DNA of 64,000 nt, taken from NCBI RefSeq assembly GCF_000689395.1, contig NZ_HG966617.1, positions 3,074,721 through 3,138,720 on the forward strand, written 5' to 3'. The stretch comes from Candidatus Phaeomarinobacter ectocarpi. Its GTDB lineage: Bacteria > Pseudomonadota > Alphaproteobacteria > CGMCC-115125. The translations under genes were made by a program, and so were the position numbers. Below, one piece after another: positions 45,247-53,909 of the stretch. The notes under the pieces were generated by a model, which was not told the origin of the DNA, ran no database searches, and worked only from the letters and a program-made list of their open reading frames with translations. Every line of letters begins with the position of its first letter. Position 1 is the first letter of the stretch.

Positions 45247-45339
45247 ATCCAAATCGTGTTTCGGGACGGTATCAGATGTACTTGCGCCGCCTTCCATACG
45301 CAAGGACCAGCTGCCCTGTTGGGCGCAATATGGCGGCAG

Positions 45340-45618
45340 CTACCCCCGGTGGGAGCGGAATTTGACCCAGCCCATGACCATCACACACACCCAGACCAGA
45401 ATATTGTTGATGATGATCGACGGCGCCTCGAGCACCACCCCATAGGCCGCCCACAGGGCAACACCGGCCCCAAAGGCCGCAAGCCACCCCCACGAAAAAT
45501 CATCCGCATGGCGCGTTTTCACGGTCTTCCAGACCTGCGGCAGAAACGACGCCGACGTGAGGACGGCGGCAATCGCACCAATGATCTCGGCGTAGGGGAC
45601 AAGGGCAGCAAGAGACAT
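45340..45618 (-). CDS. SemiSWEET family sugar transporter
   Basis: 92 residues from ATG 45618 (GGAG upstream), three helices. The PQ-loop motif is SFLPQVWKTVKTRHADDFSWGWL. SemiSWEETs dimerise to transport mono- and disaccharides. Here the third helix is followed by a short basic end. The substrate cannot be told. Confidence 0.88.
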   Translation of the reverse strand: MSLAALVPYAEIIGAIAAVLTSASFLPQVWKTVKTRHADDFSWGWLAAFGAGVALWAAYGVVLEAPSIIINNILVWVCVMVMGWVKFRSHRG

Positions 45619-45800
45619 CAATCACAACTCCAGAAAACCGCCCGCTGGCACCCATGCCAGCGTGACGCGCATCACCCATACCTGCCAGACCGTTCGACTG
45701 AAAGCGCCCAGTGCGGAAGCATGCCCGCCACCGCCATGGACAAATGGCATTATGAATGCCAATTTATCATCGAGGCTGACGTGACAAAAAGGAACGCGAG

Positions 45801-46451
45801 ATGAAAAAGTTTGGCGCAGGGACCTGGATCTGGGGCACCGCTGTCGTTTTGTCTCTGGCCTTCTCCGCCTGGTACAATAACTGGCGTGGTCCACTGACGG
45901 CTACTGAGATCGATACCTATATGGAGCAGCTGCAGGCACGACCAGACAACAATCCCGCAGCCCTGAAGGACCTCAGAGCCTTCCTTGAAGCAGATGATGG
46001 TCGCGAGTTCATTATGCTCAACGTCATCAAGCTTCATGCAGACCCTCAGCCGCATCCCCAGACAGGCGAACCGACCGACGCGTCCAAGCTACTCACAACC
46101 TATTCCGACGCCTTCATGGGTCGTCTCTTCTTCAGCGCCGGCCATCCAATGTTTCTGTCGGACAGAGTGGGGCCCTATCTGGACACCTTCGGTGTCACGG
46201 AAAGACCTGATTGGACCTGGACGTCCATGGTGCGATATCGCTCCCGCCGGGACCTGGCAGACGCAGCCACGTTCGAGGGCTTCCCCGGCGCACACCTGTT
46301 CAAGACCGCCGCCATTGAACAGACATTCAACTTCCCGACCCAGACACGGGTTCAGTTTTTCATGAGCCCGGCATTGCTGGTGCCATTCCTTCTGCTTTTT
46401 GCAGCTTCACTGGCACACCTGGTCGTAACGCTGCGGGCGACCCGGGCCTAG
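45801..46451 (+). CDS. Membrane-anchored hypothetical protein
   Basis: 216 residues with a membrane helix near each end (about 8-25, and 186-211 SPALLVPFLLLFAASLAHLVVTLR). The middle (REFIMLNVIKLHADPQPHP..MVRYRSRRDLADAATFEGFPGAHLFKTAAIEQTF) resembles a DUF1330-type dimeric ferredoxin-like barrel, but the match is loose. It overlaps the convergent Crp/Fnr gene end by 4 bases. No function can be given. Confidence 0.75.
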   Translation: MKKFGAGTWIWGTAVVLSLAFSAWYNNWRGPLTATEIDTYMEQLQARPDNNPAALKDLRAFLEADDGREFIMLNVIKLHADPQPHPQTGEPTDASKLLTTYSDAFMGRLFFSAGHPMFLSDRVGPYLDTFGVTERPDWTWTSMVRYRSRRDLADAATFEGFPGAHLFKTAAIEQTFNFPTQTRVQFFMSPALLVPFLLLFAASLAHLVVTLRATRA

Positions 46452-47140
46452 GCGCCGGTCAACACAAAAAGCGGGTCGCTGTCTTCGACCATCGCAATGA
46501 GGCCCTGCACATCGGGCAGGTCGATGCGGCCATACCCCAGCTGCACCATCCCGTCGCGCTCAAGCCGCTTGAGCGCTTTGCCGGTTGCCACCCGCGACAC
46601 ACCCATCATGACCGCAAGGTCCTCCTGCCGGCACTCAACCGTGTCGGAGGAGGCCTTGGGATCAACAGACGTCAGCAGCAGCTGTGCGATCCGGATGGGC
46701 AGTGTCAGCCGTCTTTGGGCATCCAGGAATTCCAGAAGTTCATGATTGCGTAGCAGCGCAATCGTCAGCAGCGCGTGACCAATCTCCGGTTCCTCATTCA
46801 TCAGCCGCTTCATGAGCGCTCCCTTGATGAAAGTGACGGTCGTCTCTCCCTGGGACCACAACGTGTGGGTGTGGGGCAGCCCTGCCATGACCGTGAACTC
46901 ACCAAATGTCTCGCCCGGCCGCAAAAGCGCTGACACCAGAAACGAGCCGTCCGCCCCCGCATTGCCGGCCACAATCTGCCCGGATGTCAGGATGGAGACG
47001 CCCTGCCGCTCATCCCCGCGCTGCTGAATGATCTGGCCGTCTTTGAATTTGCGTGATGTGCCCGTCGCCAGCATCAGGTCCAGCAAGGGCTGCGGCAGCA
47101 GGTCATAGAGTGTTCTGGTCTTCGCCCGCAGCACCCGCAT
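46448..47140 (-). CDS. Crp/Fnr family transcriptional regulator
   Basis: 230 residues. The cyclic-nucleotide-binding-like domain (about 28-135) contains VSILTSGQIVAGNAGADGSFLVSALLRPGETFGE. The HTH_Crp domain follows: ECRQEDLAVMMGVSRVATGKALKRLERDGMV. There are no N-terminal Cys residues for an iron-sulfur cluster, so an FNR-type oxygen sensor is unlikely. It is divergent from the GST gene. Confidence 0.92.
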   Translation of the reverse strand: MRVLRAKTRTLYDLLPQPLLDLMLATGTSRKFKDGQIIQQRGDERQGVSILTSGQIVAGNAGADGSFLVSALLRPGETFGEFTVMAGLPHTHTLWSQGETTVTFIKGALMKRLMNEEPEIGHALLTIALLRNHELLEFLDAQRRLTLPIRIAQLLLTSVDPKASSDTVECRQEDLAVMMGVSRVATGKALKRLERDGMVQLGYGRIDLPDVQGLIAMVEDSDPLFVLTGA

Positions 47141-47264
47141 GGTGGCCCCTCAACAAATTGCCCCAAATGTAACTTGTTAGCATTCTAGATGCATTGACCC
47201 CCGTACTGTCAAAATGCGGCCAACAGAAAAACAGGCGACACAAAACAAGCGACGAGGGACGACG

Positions 47265-48332
47265 ATGATCAAGCTCTGGGGCATTTCGGTTTCCTACTAC
47301 ACCGGCAAACTTGAGGCGTATCTGCGTTACAAGGGCATTCCCTACGAGATGGACAACCCGTTTGCCCATCAGGATTACATCAAGAAAAACGCCGGTGCCG
47401 TGCAGGTCCCGATCATCGAGCGCGAGGACGGCGCCTTTCTGTCCGACAGCACGCCCATTATCCAGCACATGGAAACGGAACTCCCCGACAGGCCGGTTTT
47501 CCCGACCGACCCGGTGGTCCGCTTCATTGCCCTGCTGATTGAAGACTACGCTGACGAATGGCTGTGGCGCTCCGCCATGAACTACCGGTGGAGCAACGAG
47601 AACGACCGCGAGTTACTGAGCAGCATCCTTGCCGATGAGGTTGCCGGTCATCTCAAGGCGCCACGCTTCGTGCGCCGCCGCATGGTCAAGCGGCGGCAGC
47701 TGGCTCGCTACATCAAGGGCGATGGCGTGACCCCCGAAACCAGAAGCCACGTCGACGCAGGCTATTTCGCTGCCCTGCGCAGTATGGCGTCCATGTTGGA
47801 AACGAGGCCCTTCCTGCTCGGCAACGCGCCTTCCATCGCGGACTTTGGTTTGATGGGTCCGATGTTGCGCCACTACGGGCAGGACCCCACGCCCGCCGCC
47901 ATCATGCGCAACGACTGGCCCGCCATCGCCGAATGGGTCGCGCGCGTATGGAATGCCAGCTCACTCACCGTCGAGCCTGATCTGGTCAACATGGTGCCTG
48001 ACGATGCCGCTCCCATGTTGCAGGAAGTGGCCCAGACCCATCTGGTACAGCTGCGCGAAAACGCCCGTGCCTTCTCCGCAGGACACACGAAATTCAAGAT
48101 GACCGTGCAGGGCTGCCACTACAAGAACCTGCCTGTCACGCAGTACAGGGTCTATTGCCTTGAGCGCCTGCGCGAGGAGTTCGACAACCTGAGTGACGAG
48201 CACAAGGCGAAGGTCAAGGCACTGCTCCCCTATGAAGGCTGTGAGCTGCTCTGGGATCACACGGTCGAAGCAAAGTCCGGTCACGATGTGGACCGCAAGG
48301 CCCCCTTTGCCCACGGCATCAACATCGTCTAG
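47265..48332 (+). CDS. Glutathione S-transferase family protein, large
   Basis: 355 residues, longer than a typical GST. The thioredoxin-like N-terminus is KLWGISVSYYTGKLEAYLRYKGIPYEM, with AVQVPIIEREDGAFLSDSTPIIQHME giving the cis-Pro and the Asp-Ser of the glutathione site. The C-terminal helical domain follows, with an extra region of about 120 residues from about residue 235. ATG 47265 follows GAGGG. A second, standard-length GST gene lies downstream. Confidence 0.85.
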   Translation: MIKLWGISVSYYTGKLEAYLRYKGIPYEMDNPFAHQDYIKKNAGAVQVPIIEREDGAFLSDSTPIIQHMETELPDRPVFPTDPVVRFIALLIEDYADEWLWRSAMNYRWSNENDRELLSSILADEVAGHLKAPRFVRRRMVKRRQLARYIKGDGVTPETRSHVDAGYFAALRSMASMLETRPFLLGNAPSIADFGLMGPMLRHYGQDPTPAAIMRNDWPAIAEWVARVWNASSLTVEPDLVNMVPDDAAPMLQEVAQTHLVQLRENARAFSAGHTKFKMTVQGCHYKNLPVTQYRVYCLERLREEFDNLSDEHKAKVKALLPYEGCELLWDHTVEAKSGHDVDRKAPFAHGINIV

Positions 48333-48429
48333 CAGCGGAACTTGAAGGCGCTGGCTCCGGCAGCTTGCTTGCCACCCATAGGACCACTGGTCACTATGGC
48401 GCGAACCATAACCATTGCAGGCAGCACAC

Positions 48430-49149
48430 ATGACCGCGCCGATCACGCTTTACACGGGCCCCACGCCCAATGGCCGCAAGGTCTCCATTGCGCTGGAAGA
48501 GATGGGCCTGCCCTACACGCTTGAGTATGTGGACATTCTGGAAGGCGACCAGCACACGCCAGCCTTCCGCGCGCTCAACCCCAACAACAAGTTCCCCGTC
48601 ATCATCGACCCGGACGGGCCCGGTGGTGAGGAACTCGTGTTGTGGGAGTCCGGGGCCATCCTGTGGTACCTCGCAGAAAAGACCGGCCGGTTCCTGCCCG
48701 CCTCCGGTACGGCTCGGCACCTCGCGCATCAATGGCTGATGTTTCAGATGGCCAGCGTCGGGCCGATGTTTGGCCAGTTCGCGCATTTCTTCTTCTACGC
48801 CAAGGACAAACACCCCTACTCCATCGAGCGCTATCAGTCCGAGATGCGCCGCCTGCTGGACGTCATGGAAGAGCACCTGTCACAGCACACCTGGTTCGCA
48901 GGCGACGACTACACCATCGCCGACATGGCTGTGCTGCCCTGGGTCGAGGGCACCGTGGATGTGCCGGGCATTGAAAACGTGGATAGCCTGCGCGCCTGGG
49001 TGCATCGCCTGAAGGCGCGCCCCGCCGTCACGAAGGCCCTCGACGTCGCCCGCGAAAAGGTGCGCAAAGAAACCGTCGAAGGTGGCATGAAAGACCTCGA
49101 CGACACCCACCGCTCACAGCTTTTCGGCGAGGCGCAATACACACGCTAG
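48430..49149 (+). CDS. Glutathione S-transferase (YfcG/YghU-like)
   Basis: 239 residues. The N-terminus ITLYTGPTPNGRKVSIALEEMGLPYTLEYVDI and NPNNKFPVIIDPDG with WESGAILWYLAEKTG form the glutathione-binding domain. The C-terminal domain carries the GST N-capping motif in DYTIADMAVLPWV. This subgroup includes disulfide-bond oxidoreductases. ATG 48430 is used. Confidence 0.92.
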   Translation: MTAPITLYTGPTPNGRKVSIALEEMGLPYTLEYVDILEGDQHTPAFRALNPNNKFPVIIDPDGPGGEELVLWESGAILWYLAEKTGRFLPASGTARHLAHQWLMFQMASVGPMFGQFAHFFFYAKDKHPYSIERYQSEMRRLLDVMEEHLSQHTWFAGDDYTIADMAVLPWVEGTVDVPGIENVDSLRAWVHRLKARPAVTKALDVAREKVRKETVEGGMKDLDDTHRSQLFGEAQYTR

Positions 49150-49273
49150 GGTCAATCAGCGGTTCCGCTCTTGAAAACAAACCGACATCCCCCTAGCTAA
49201 TTGACCAGCGGTCATTAATATGCCCAAAGGCAGGTTTTGACCTGTGACACTGGGCCCAAGGGGAGTGATGGAC

Positions 49274-50314
49274 ATGTCTGACCAGATCAACAAAGACGCA
49301 CCGGTACTTGTGACCGGGGCCTCCGGTTACATCGCCCAGCAGGTGATCTTGTTGCTGCTGGACAAAGGCTACAAAGTCCGCGGCACCATCCGCTCCCTGG
49401 ACAAGGGCCCGGCACTCAAAAACCTGTTGGCAACACAGGACCCGCGCGCCGCAGACATTGAACTCTTTGCCGCCGATCTGACATCGGACGCGGGCTGGGA
49501 CGACGCTGTGGCTGGCTGCACCTATGTGCACCACATCGCGTCCCCCATTCCACCGGAACTGCCAAAAGATCCCAACGAGCTCATCGTTCCCGCGCGCGAC
49601 GGCGCCCTGCGGGCCCTCAAGGCCTCTAAGGCTGCGGGCGTCAAACGTGTGATCATGACGTCGTCGGTGGCATCCGTGGCCTACGGATATGACAATCAAC
49701 CCGACGTGCTGTCGGAAGAAGACTGGTCCAACCCGGACAACCTCAAGGACAACACGGCCTACACCCGCTCCAAGACCATCGCCGAAAAAGCCGCTTGGGA
49801 ATATCTCTCTGGCCCCGGCCAGGGCCTTGAGCTGGCGACAGTCAATCCATCCGCCGTGCTCGGCCCGGTATTGAGCGGCGACTTTTCAGCCTCTGTTGAA
49901 ATCCTCACCCAGCTCATGGGCGGTCAGCTGCCCGCCACTCCGAAGGTTGGATTTCAGATCGTCGATGTGCGCGACGTGGCAGCAACCCACGTGGCTGCGA
50001 TGGAAACACCGGGCGCCGCGGGCCACCGGTTCATCGCCGCGAGCGACTATTACTGGTTCGAGGACATCGCCAAATTGCTGCGCGAGGAATTCCCGGCCCA
50101 GAAGAAGAAGATTCCGCACCGCAAATTGCCCAGCTTCCTGCTGCGGCTGCTATCGATCTTCAACCCGGTCATGAAACAGGTGGTACCCGAACTCGACAAG
50201 AAGCGCTTTGTCTCCAACGACAAGGCCCAGTCCATCCTCGGCGTCACCTTCCGCCCCGGCAAGGAAGCCATCCTCGCCGGCGCGCAGTCGCTCATCGACC
50301 ACAAGGTGGTGTAA
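49274..50314 (+). CDS. Extended SDR, dihydroflavonol-reductase-like aldehyde reductase
   Basis: 346 residues. VTGASGYIAQQVILLLLDKGYKVRGTIRS is the extended-SDR nucleotide site. MTSSVASVAYGY, YTRSK (about residue 165) and NPSAVLGPVLSGDF follow. ATG 49274 lies 8 bases after AAGGGGAG; ATG 49268 is the alternative. The family reduces carbonyl compounds with NADPH. The substrate is unknown. Confidence 0.9.
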   Translation: MSDQINKDAPVLVTGASGYIAQQVILLLLDKGYKVRGTIRSLDKGPALKNLLATQDPRAADIELFAADLTSDAGWDDAVAGCTYVHHIASPIPPELPKDPNELIVPARDGALRALKASKAAGVKRVIMTSSVASVAYGYDNQPDVLSEEDWSNPDNLKDNTAYTRSKTIAEKAAWEYLSGPGQGLELATVNPSAVLGPVLSGDFSASVEILTQLMGGQLPATPKVGFQIVDVRDVAATHVAAMETPGAAGHRFIAASDYYWFEDIAKLLREEFPAQKKKIPHRKLPSFLLRLLSIFNPVMKQVVPELDKKRFVSNDKAQSILGVTFRPGKEAILAGAQSLIDHKVV

Positions 50315-50341
50315 CGCATTTACGCACAATGAACGTACCCG

Positions 50342-50839
50342 CTAGTCCCGGCGGGTGCGTTCCAGGCGTTTTTCGATTTCGCGCTTTTCCCAGTCCGGGC
50401 TGAACAGCGACATCACTTCAAAGACCGACAGGCCGTGCGCAGCGACGCCTACCCCCCAGCCGAGCATCGGCCAGATGAACCACGGCGTCGTGATGCCCGT
50501 GAACAGGTTGATGATAAACAGCCCGAAAATCACGACAGCATAGGTCGCTGCATGGCTGTAAAATGCCTTGAGGTCGCGCACATAGCGGATCGCCCGGCGC
50601 TCTTCTTTCGACAATTCGTTAGGGGTGTACATGGGAGCCTCCGGTGCCTCCGTTGACAGGGTGGATACATCCACCTCGAAGACCGCAGCCAGCGCCGTAA
50701 GAGTTTCCAGGCTCGCCTTGTCGCCTCGCTCGAGCCGCTGAATGGTGCGCACGCTCAATCCACTGACTTCCGCCAGCGTCTCCTGCGACCACCCCTTGTC
50801 GATCCGTAGCTTGCGAATAAGCACCTGAACCCTCTCCAT
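50342..50839 (-). CDS. XRE-type HTH regulator with 2TM domain
   Basis: 165 residues. The HTH_3 domain (residues 5-58) contains IRKLRIDKGWSQETLAEVSGLSVRTIQRLERGDKASLETLTALA. Two membrane helices follow in a 2TM domain (YSHAATYAVVIFGLFIINLF, and PWFIWPMLGWGVGVAAHGLSVF). It is a membrane-tethered regulator type found in many bacteria. It converges on the SDR gene. Confidence 0.9.
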   Translation of the reverse strand: MERVQVLIRKLRIDKGWSQETLAEVSGLSVRTIQRLERGDKASLETLTALAAVFEVDVSTLSTEAPEAPMYTPNELSKEERRAIRYVRDLKAFYSHAATYAVVIFGLFIINLFTGITTPWFIWPMLGWGVGVAAHGLSVFEVMSLFSPDWEKREIEKRLERTRRD

Positions 50840-50966
50840 CGTGCGCCCGTTGCGGTGCTGCCAATCTGTGAAGTCTCACAGACCATCACCACGTCACCAC
50901 CCCGTCACCAACCTGACAGCGACGCGTCACACACCTCAAAACCCGCAGAAAATAGGAGTTTCTGCG

Positions 50967-52163
50967 TTAGAGACCCAGCACCCGCTTGGCGATGATGTTT
51001 TTCTGGATCTCATTGGTGCCGCCATAGATCGATTGCGCGCGGCCAGCGAAATAGGCGGACACAGACGGCGGCGCATAGCTCGTCAGCGCATCCTGCGACC
51101 AGTCCGGCGACGCACAATCGGGGCTGCCGATCTGCGCTGCACGGCCACAGGCTTCCACCATCAGCTCGGTGATCCGCTGATGGGTTTCCGTCGCCAGAAT
51201 TTTCACTGTCGACGCTTCATTGCCCGGCGACCCGCCCTCGGCAACGGACGACAGAATGCGCAGCACGGTTGTTTCCAACCCGTCCACGCGCATCTCCGTG
51301 TCGGCAATCTTCAGCTTGAACACTTCGTCATCATAAAGCGCCTCATTGCCGCCCATGGGCGCCGCCTTGGCGATCTCCTTGAGATCGGACAGCATCTTCC
51401 GCTTGGCGCCGATGCGCGCGTAAGACGTGCGTTCATTGCCGAGAAGGTAGGTCGAGTATTCCCAGCCCTTGCCTTCTTCGCCGATCATGTAATCCACCGG
51501 CACGCGCACATCTTCAAACACAACCTGATTGAGATAATGCTTGCCGTCGATGCCGATGATCGGCACTAGCGTCACGCCTTTGCGGGTCATTTCACAGCAC
51601 ACAAAGCTGATGCCCTGCTGCTTGCGTTCACCCTTGGAGGTGCGCGCCAGCAGAAAAATCCAGTCCGCATGCTGAGCAGCCGACGTCCAGATCTTCGTGC
51701 CGTTGAGCACAAACTCGTCGCCATCACGCACCGCAGAAAACTGCAGGGATGCCAGGTCAGACCCCGAGCCCGGCTCACTGTAGCCCTGCGCCCAACCCAT
51801 TTCGCCCGAGCGTGTCGGGCCCAGCCATTTTTCCTTCTGGGCATCACTGCCGAAATTGAAAATCACCGGCCCCACATAGATCACGCCCATGGGCGTCACG
51901 GTTGGGGCCCCGGCGCGCTCAAGTTCTTCATCAAAGATGTACTGTTCTTCGATGGACCAGCCCGGCCCGCCGAACTCCTGCGGCCACGCTGATGCCAGCC
52001 AGCCTTTGGCGCCCAATGCCATTTCGGCCTTGCGCACTTCCGGTGTTGTCAGCGAGTGACCGCCACGCACCTTTTCCAGAATGTCCTGGGGGTAGTCATT
52101 GGCGAAGAAGCTGCGCACTTCCTGCCGAAACGGCTCAAGGTCCGCGCTGAAGCTCATATCCAT
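50967..52163 (-). CDS. Acyl-CoA dehydrogenase family protein, FadE-like
   Basis: 398 residues. The FAD site appears as YSEPGSGSDLASLQFSAVRDGDEFVLNGTKIWTSAAQHADWIFLLART. The Glu in GNERTS (about residue 247) is the candidate catalytic base. The end IYGGTNEIQKNIIAKRVLGL is typical. This subgroup (pimeloyl-CoA dehydrogenase large-subunit or steroid FadE type) often pairs with a second subunit, but no partner gene is adjacent. The ATG at 52163 has GGGAGA upstream. Confidence 0.92.
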   Translation of the reverse strand: MDMSFSADLEPFRQEVRSFFANDYPQDILEKVRGGHSLTTPEVRKAEMALGAKGWLASAWPQEFGGPGWSIEEQYIFDEELERAGAPTVTPMGVIYVGPVIFNFGSDAQKEKWLGPTRSGEMGWAQGYSEPGSGSDLASLQFSAVRDGDEFVLNGTKIWTSAAQHADWIFLLARTSKGERKQQGISFVCCEMTRKGVTLVPIIGIDGKHYLNQVVFEDVRVPVDYMIGEEGKGWEYSTYLLGNERTSYARIGAKRKMLSDLKEIAKAAPMGGNEALYDDEVFKLKIADTEMRVDGLETTVLRILSSVAEGGSPGNEASTVKILATETHQRITELMVEACGRAAQIGSPDCASPDWSQDALTSYAPPSVSAYFAGRAQSIYGGTNEIQKNIIAKRVLGL

Positions 52164-52363
52164 GGGGTCGTCTCCCGAATAGCAGGGCCCCGCTTGCTCG
52201 CGCGGCCCTCAATATCTGTTCGGGTCTACTTTACCGCATGCATCTCATAAATCACGCCACCATCTCCCGCATGGACAGGTGGATGATCATGTCCGATTTC
52301 GGCCAGCGCATTGCCGGTCTGTGCGCTAGTCTTGGACATCGCCACCAACTACCCGAGACCCCC

Positions 52364-52876
52364 ATGCACATTCTCAAACGCGAGCTGCGCTACACTTACA
52401 TTCCAAGCCCCATCGGTGACCTGCTGGTGGCCGGTGACGCAGATAGTCTGCACCTCATCAGCTTCCCTACCGGCAGCAAAACGATCCGCCACGCAGAGCA
52501 CTGGCAGCGGGATGATGATGGGTTTAGGGACGTCGCGGAACAGCTGGCCGCCTACTTCGCAGGCGACCTGACCCAATTCAACCTGCCCTTGACCCTGGAT
52601 GGCACTGACTTCCAGAACGAGATCTGGCGCAACCTTGCCACCATCCCCTACGGCCAGACCGCATCTTATGGGGAAATGGCAAAGAAGGCCGGTCGGCCAA
52701 AAGCCAGCCGTGCCGTCGGCGCCGCCAATGGCGCCAACCCATTGCCCATCGTGCTGCCCTGCCACCGTGTCATTGGCTCAACCGGTGCCCTGACAGGGTT
52801 TGGTGGTGGCATGGATGCCAAGAAGTTCTTGTTGAGTCTGGAAGGCGCCCTGCCAGCGCAGGGCGCATTGCTCTAG
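52364..52876 (+). CDS. ogt: Methylated-DNA-protein cysteine methyltransferase
   Basis: 170 residues from ATG 52364. The N-terminal Ada-like domain (about 5-80) precedes the catalytic domain: DFQNEIWRNLATIPYGQTASYGEMAKKAGRPKASRAVGAANGANPLPIVLPCHRVIG. PCHRV holds the alkyl-accepting Cys and the Arg. It removes O6-alkyl groups from guanine in a suicide reaction. Its end overlaps the convergent YqaE gene by 4 bases. Confidence 0.96.
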   Translation: MHILKRELRYTYIPSPIGDLLVAGDADSLHLISFPTGSKTIRHAEHWQRDDDGFRDVAEQLAAYFAGDLTQFNLPLTLDGTDFQNEIWRNLATIPYGQTASYGEMAKKAGRPKASRAVGAANGANPLPIVLPCHRVIGSTGALTGFGGGMDAKKFLLSLEGALPAQGALL

Positions 52877-53031
52877 CGCCGCGCGATGATCCAGATGGCG
52901 TGAACGATGCCCGGGATGTACCCAAGCAGTGTCAGCAGAATGTTGATCCAGAACTGCGCGCCGATACCCACCTGAAGAAACACACCGAGAGGTGGCAGCA
53001 GGATCGACAGGATGATGCGAATAAGGTCCAC
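52873..53031 (-). CDS. YqaE/Pmp3 family small membrane protein
   Basis: 52 residues, GTG start at 53031 with TGGAGA 8 bases upstream. VDLIRIILSILLPPLGVFLQVGI..FWINILLTLLGYIPGIVHAIWII has the Pmp3 hallmarks: the LPPLGVFL first helix, a small loop, then LTLLGYIPGIxHAxY. Such proteins sit in the inner membrane and influence membrane potential under stress. It is short and easily missed. Confidence 0.93.
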   Translation of the reverse strand: MDLIRIILSILLPPLGVFLQVGIGAQFWINILLTLLGYIPGIVHAIWIIARR

Positions 53032-53146
53032 GGGAAAATCTCCAGTCGGCTTATGTCAGGCCGCCAGGTATGTGTCGGAGTCAACCGGCAGGCGGGATGA
53101 GCCTCAATAACCCGCAGCTCCCTTGGAAGTTCCGTCGCAGCCGCAA

Positions 53147-53758
53147 CTACGATCCGTAAATCGCCGCGTTCCATATCTCAGCGGAGACCTTGCCGATTGC
53201 TGCCGGGTCGTCAGGCTCCTCGCGCGTCAGGTTGTCATTTGCCAATGCATTGTTCATCAGAATAAGGCTGCGGGCGGTCAGGTCGGGGTTTTCGACCTTG
53301 GATCGCCCAAGCATGATCTGCTGCCGGATGAAGCGGGCTGTGAGATCAATGAAATAGTCGATCACCCGCGAGCGCCATTCATCATGCACCTGTTCGCTGC
53401 TGTTGGAGGCGCGCGCAAGCGCCATCATGCCGGTGCGATGGTTTTCCATGGCTGCAAACATGGTTGTGAGGTGGGTATGCGTATCCGCCAGATAGTCGTC
53501 TGACCCCTGGCCGTTGAGCCAGTCATCCACGGTTTCGCGGATAGCCCCTTCAAGGCGGCCCAGAAACCCCAGTGCCAGCTCATCCACGCTTTTGAAGTAG
53601 TGATAGAACGACGAGCGCGTCATGCCCGTGCGCTGCATCACCGCATCCACCGTCAGGGCGTTGAAATCCATTTCCGCCAGCGCAGCCTGCGTCGCGTCAA
53701 TAATCTCTTCGCGCGCCATTTCCGGGGTACGGCGGATGCGCTGGGCTCTTTCAGACAT
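53147..53758 (-). CDS. TetR/AcrR family regulator of the monooxygenase gene
   Basis: 203 residues. The HTH is AREEIIDATQAALAEMDFNALTVDAVMQRTGMTRSSFYHYFKSVDELALGFL. The C-terminal domain is alpha-helical with an ASNSSEQVHDEWRSRVIDYF stretch. It is divergent from the flavin monooxygenase gene, with a perfect 9-base-arm palindrome between them. It likely represses both genes. Confidence 0.92.
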   Translation of the reverse strand: MSERAQRIRRTPEMAREEIIDATQAALAEMDFNALTVDAVMQRTGMTRSSFYHYFKSVDELALGFLGRLEGAIRETVDDWLNGQGSDDYLADTHTHLTTMFAAMENHRTGMMALARASNSSEQVHDEWRSRVIDYFIDLTARFIRQQIMLGRSKVENPDLTARSLILMNNALANDNLTREEPDDPAAIGKVSAEIWNAAIYGS

Positions 53759-53820
53759 GACGGACTTTCTAATGCGTGTGATGACTTCTCTTACCGCGCC
53801 TGAGTCTACGTGTGCAATTC

Positions 53821-53843
53821 CTTATTGACAACCCGTCAATAAG
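53821..53843. promoter_or_regulatory. Perfect 23-base TetR operator
   Basis: CTTATTGAC, then AACCC, then GTCAATAAG. It is a perfect 9-base inverted repeat in the gap between the TetR and monooxygenase genes. Confidence 0.85.
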
Positions 53844-53909
53844 ATACCATGTTAGCGTCAACAAGCAGAACCTAGGGCGCCGAAAAGGCGGGATCGGGAG
53901 AGGGTCGTC

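Noticed and set aside
44728-45804. 358-residue plus-strand frame opposite folD, YggT and SemiSWEET
   Set aside because: Crosses three supported genes on the other strand and shows no domain.
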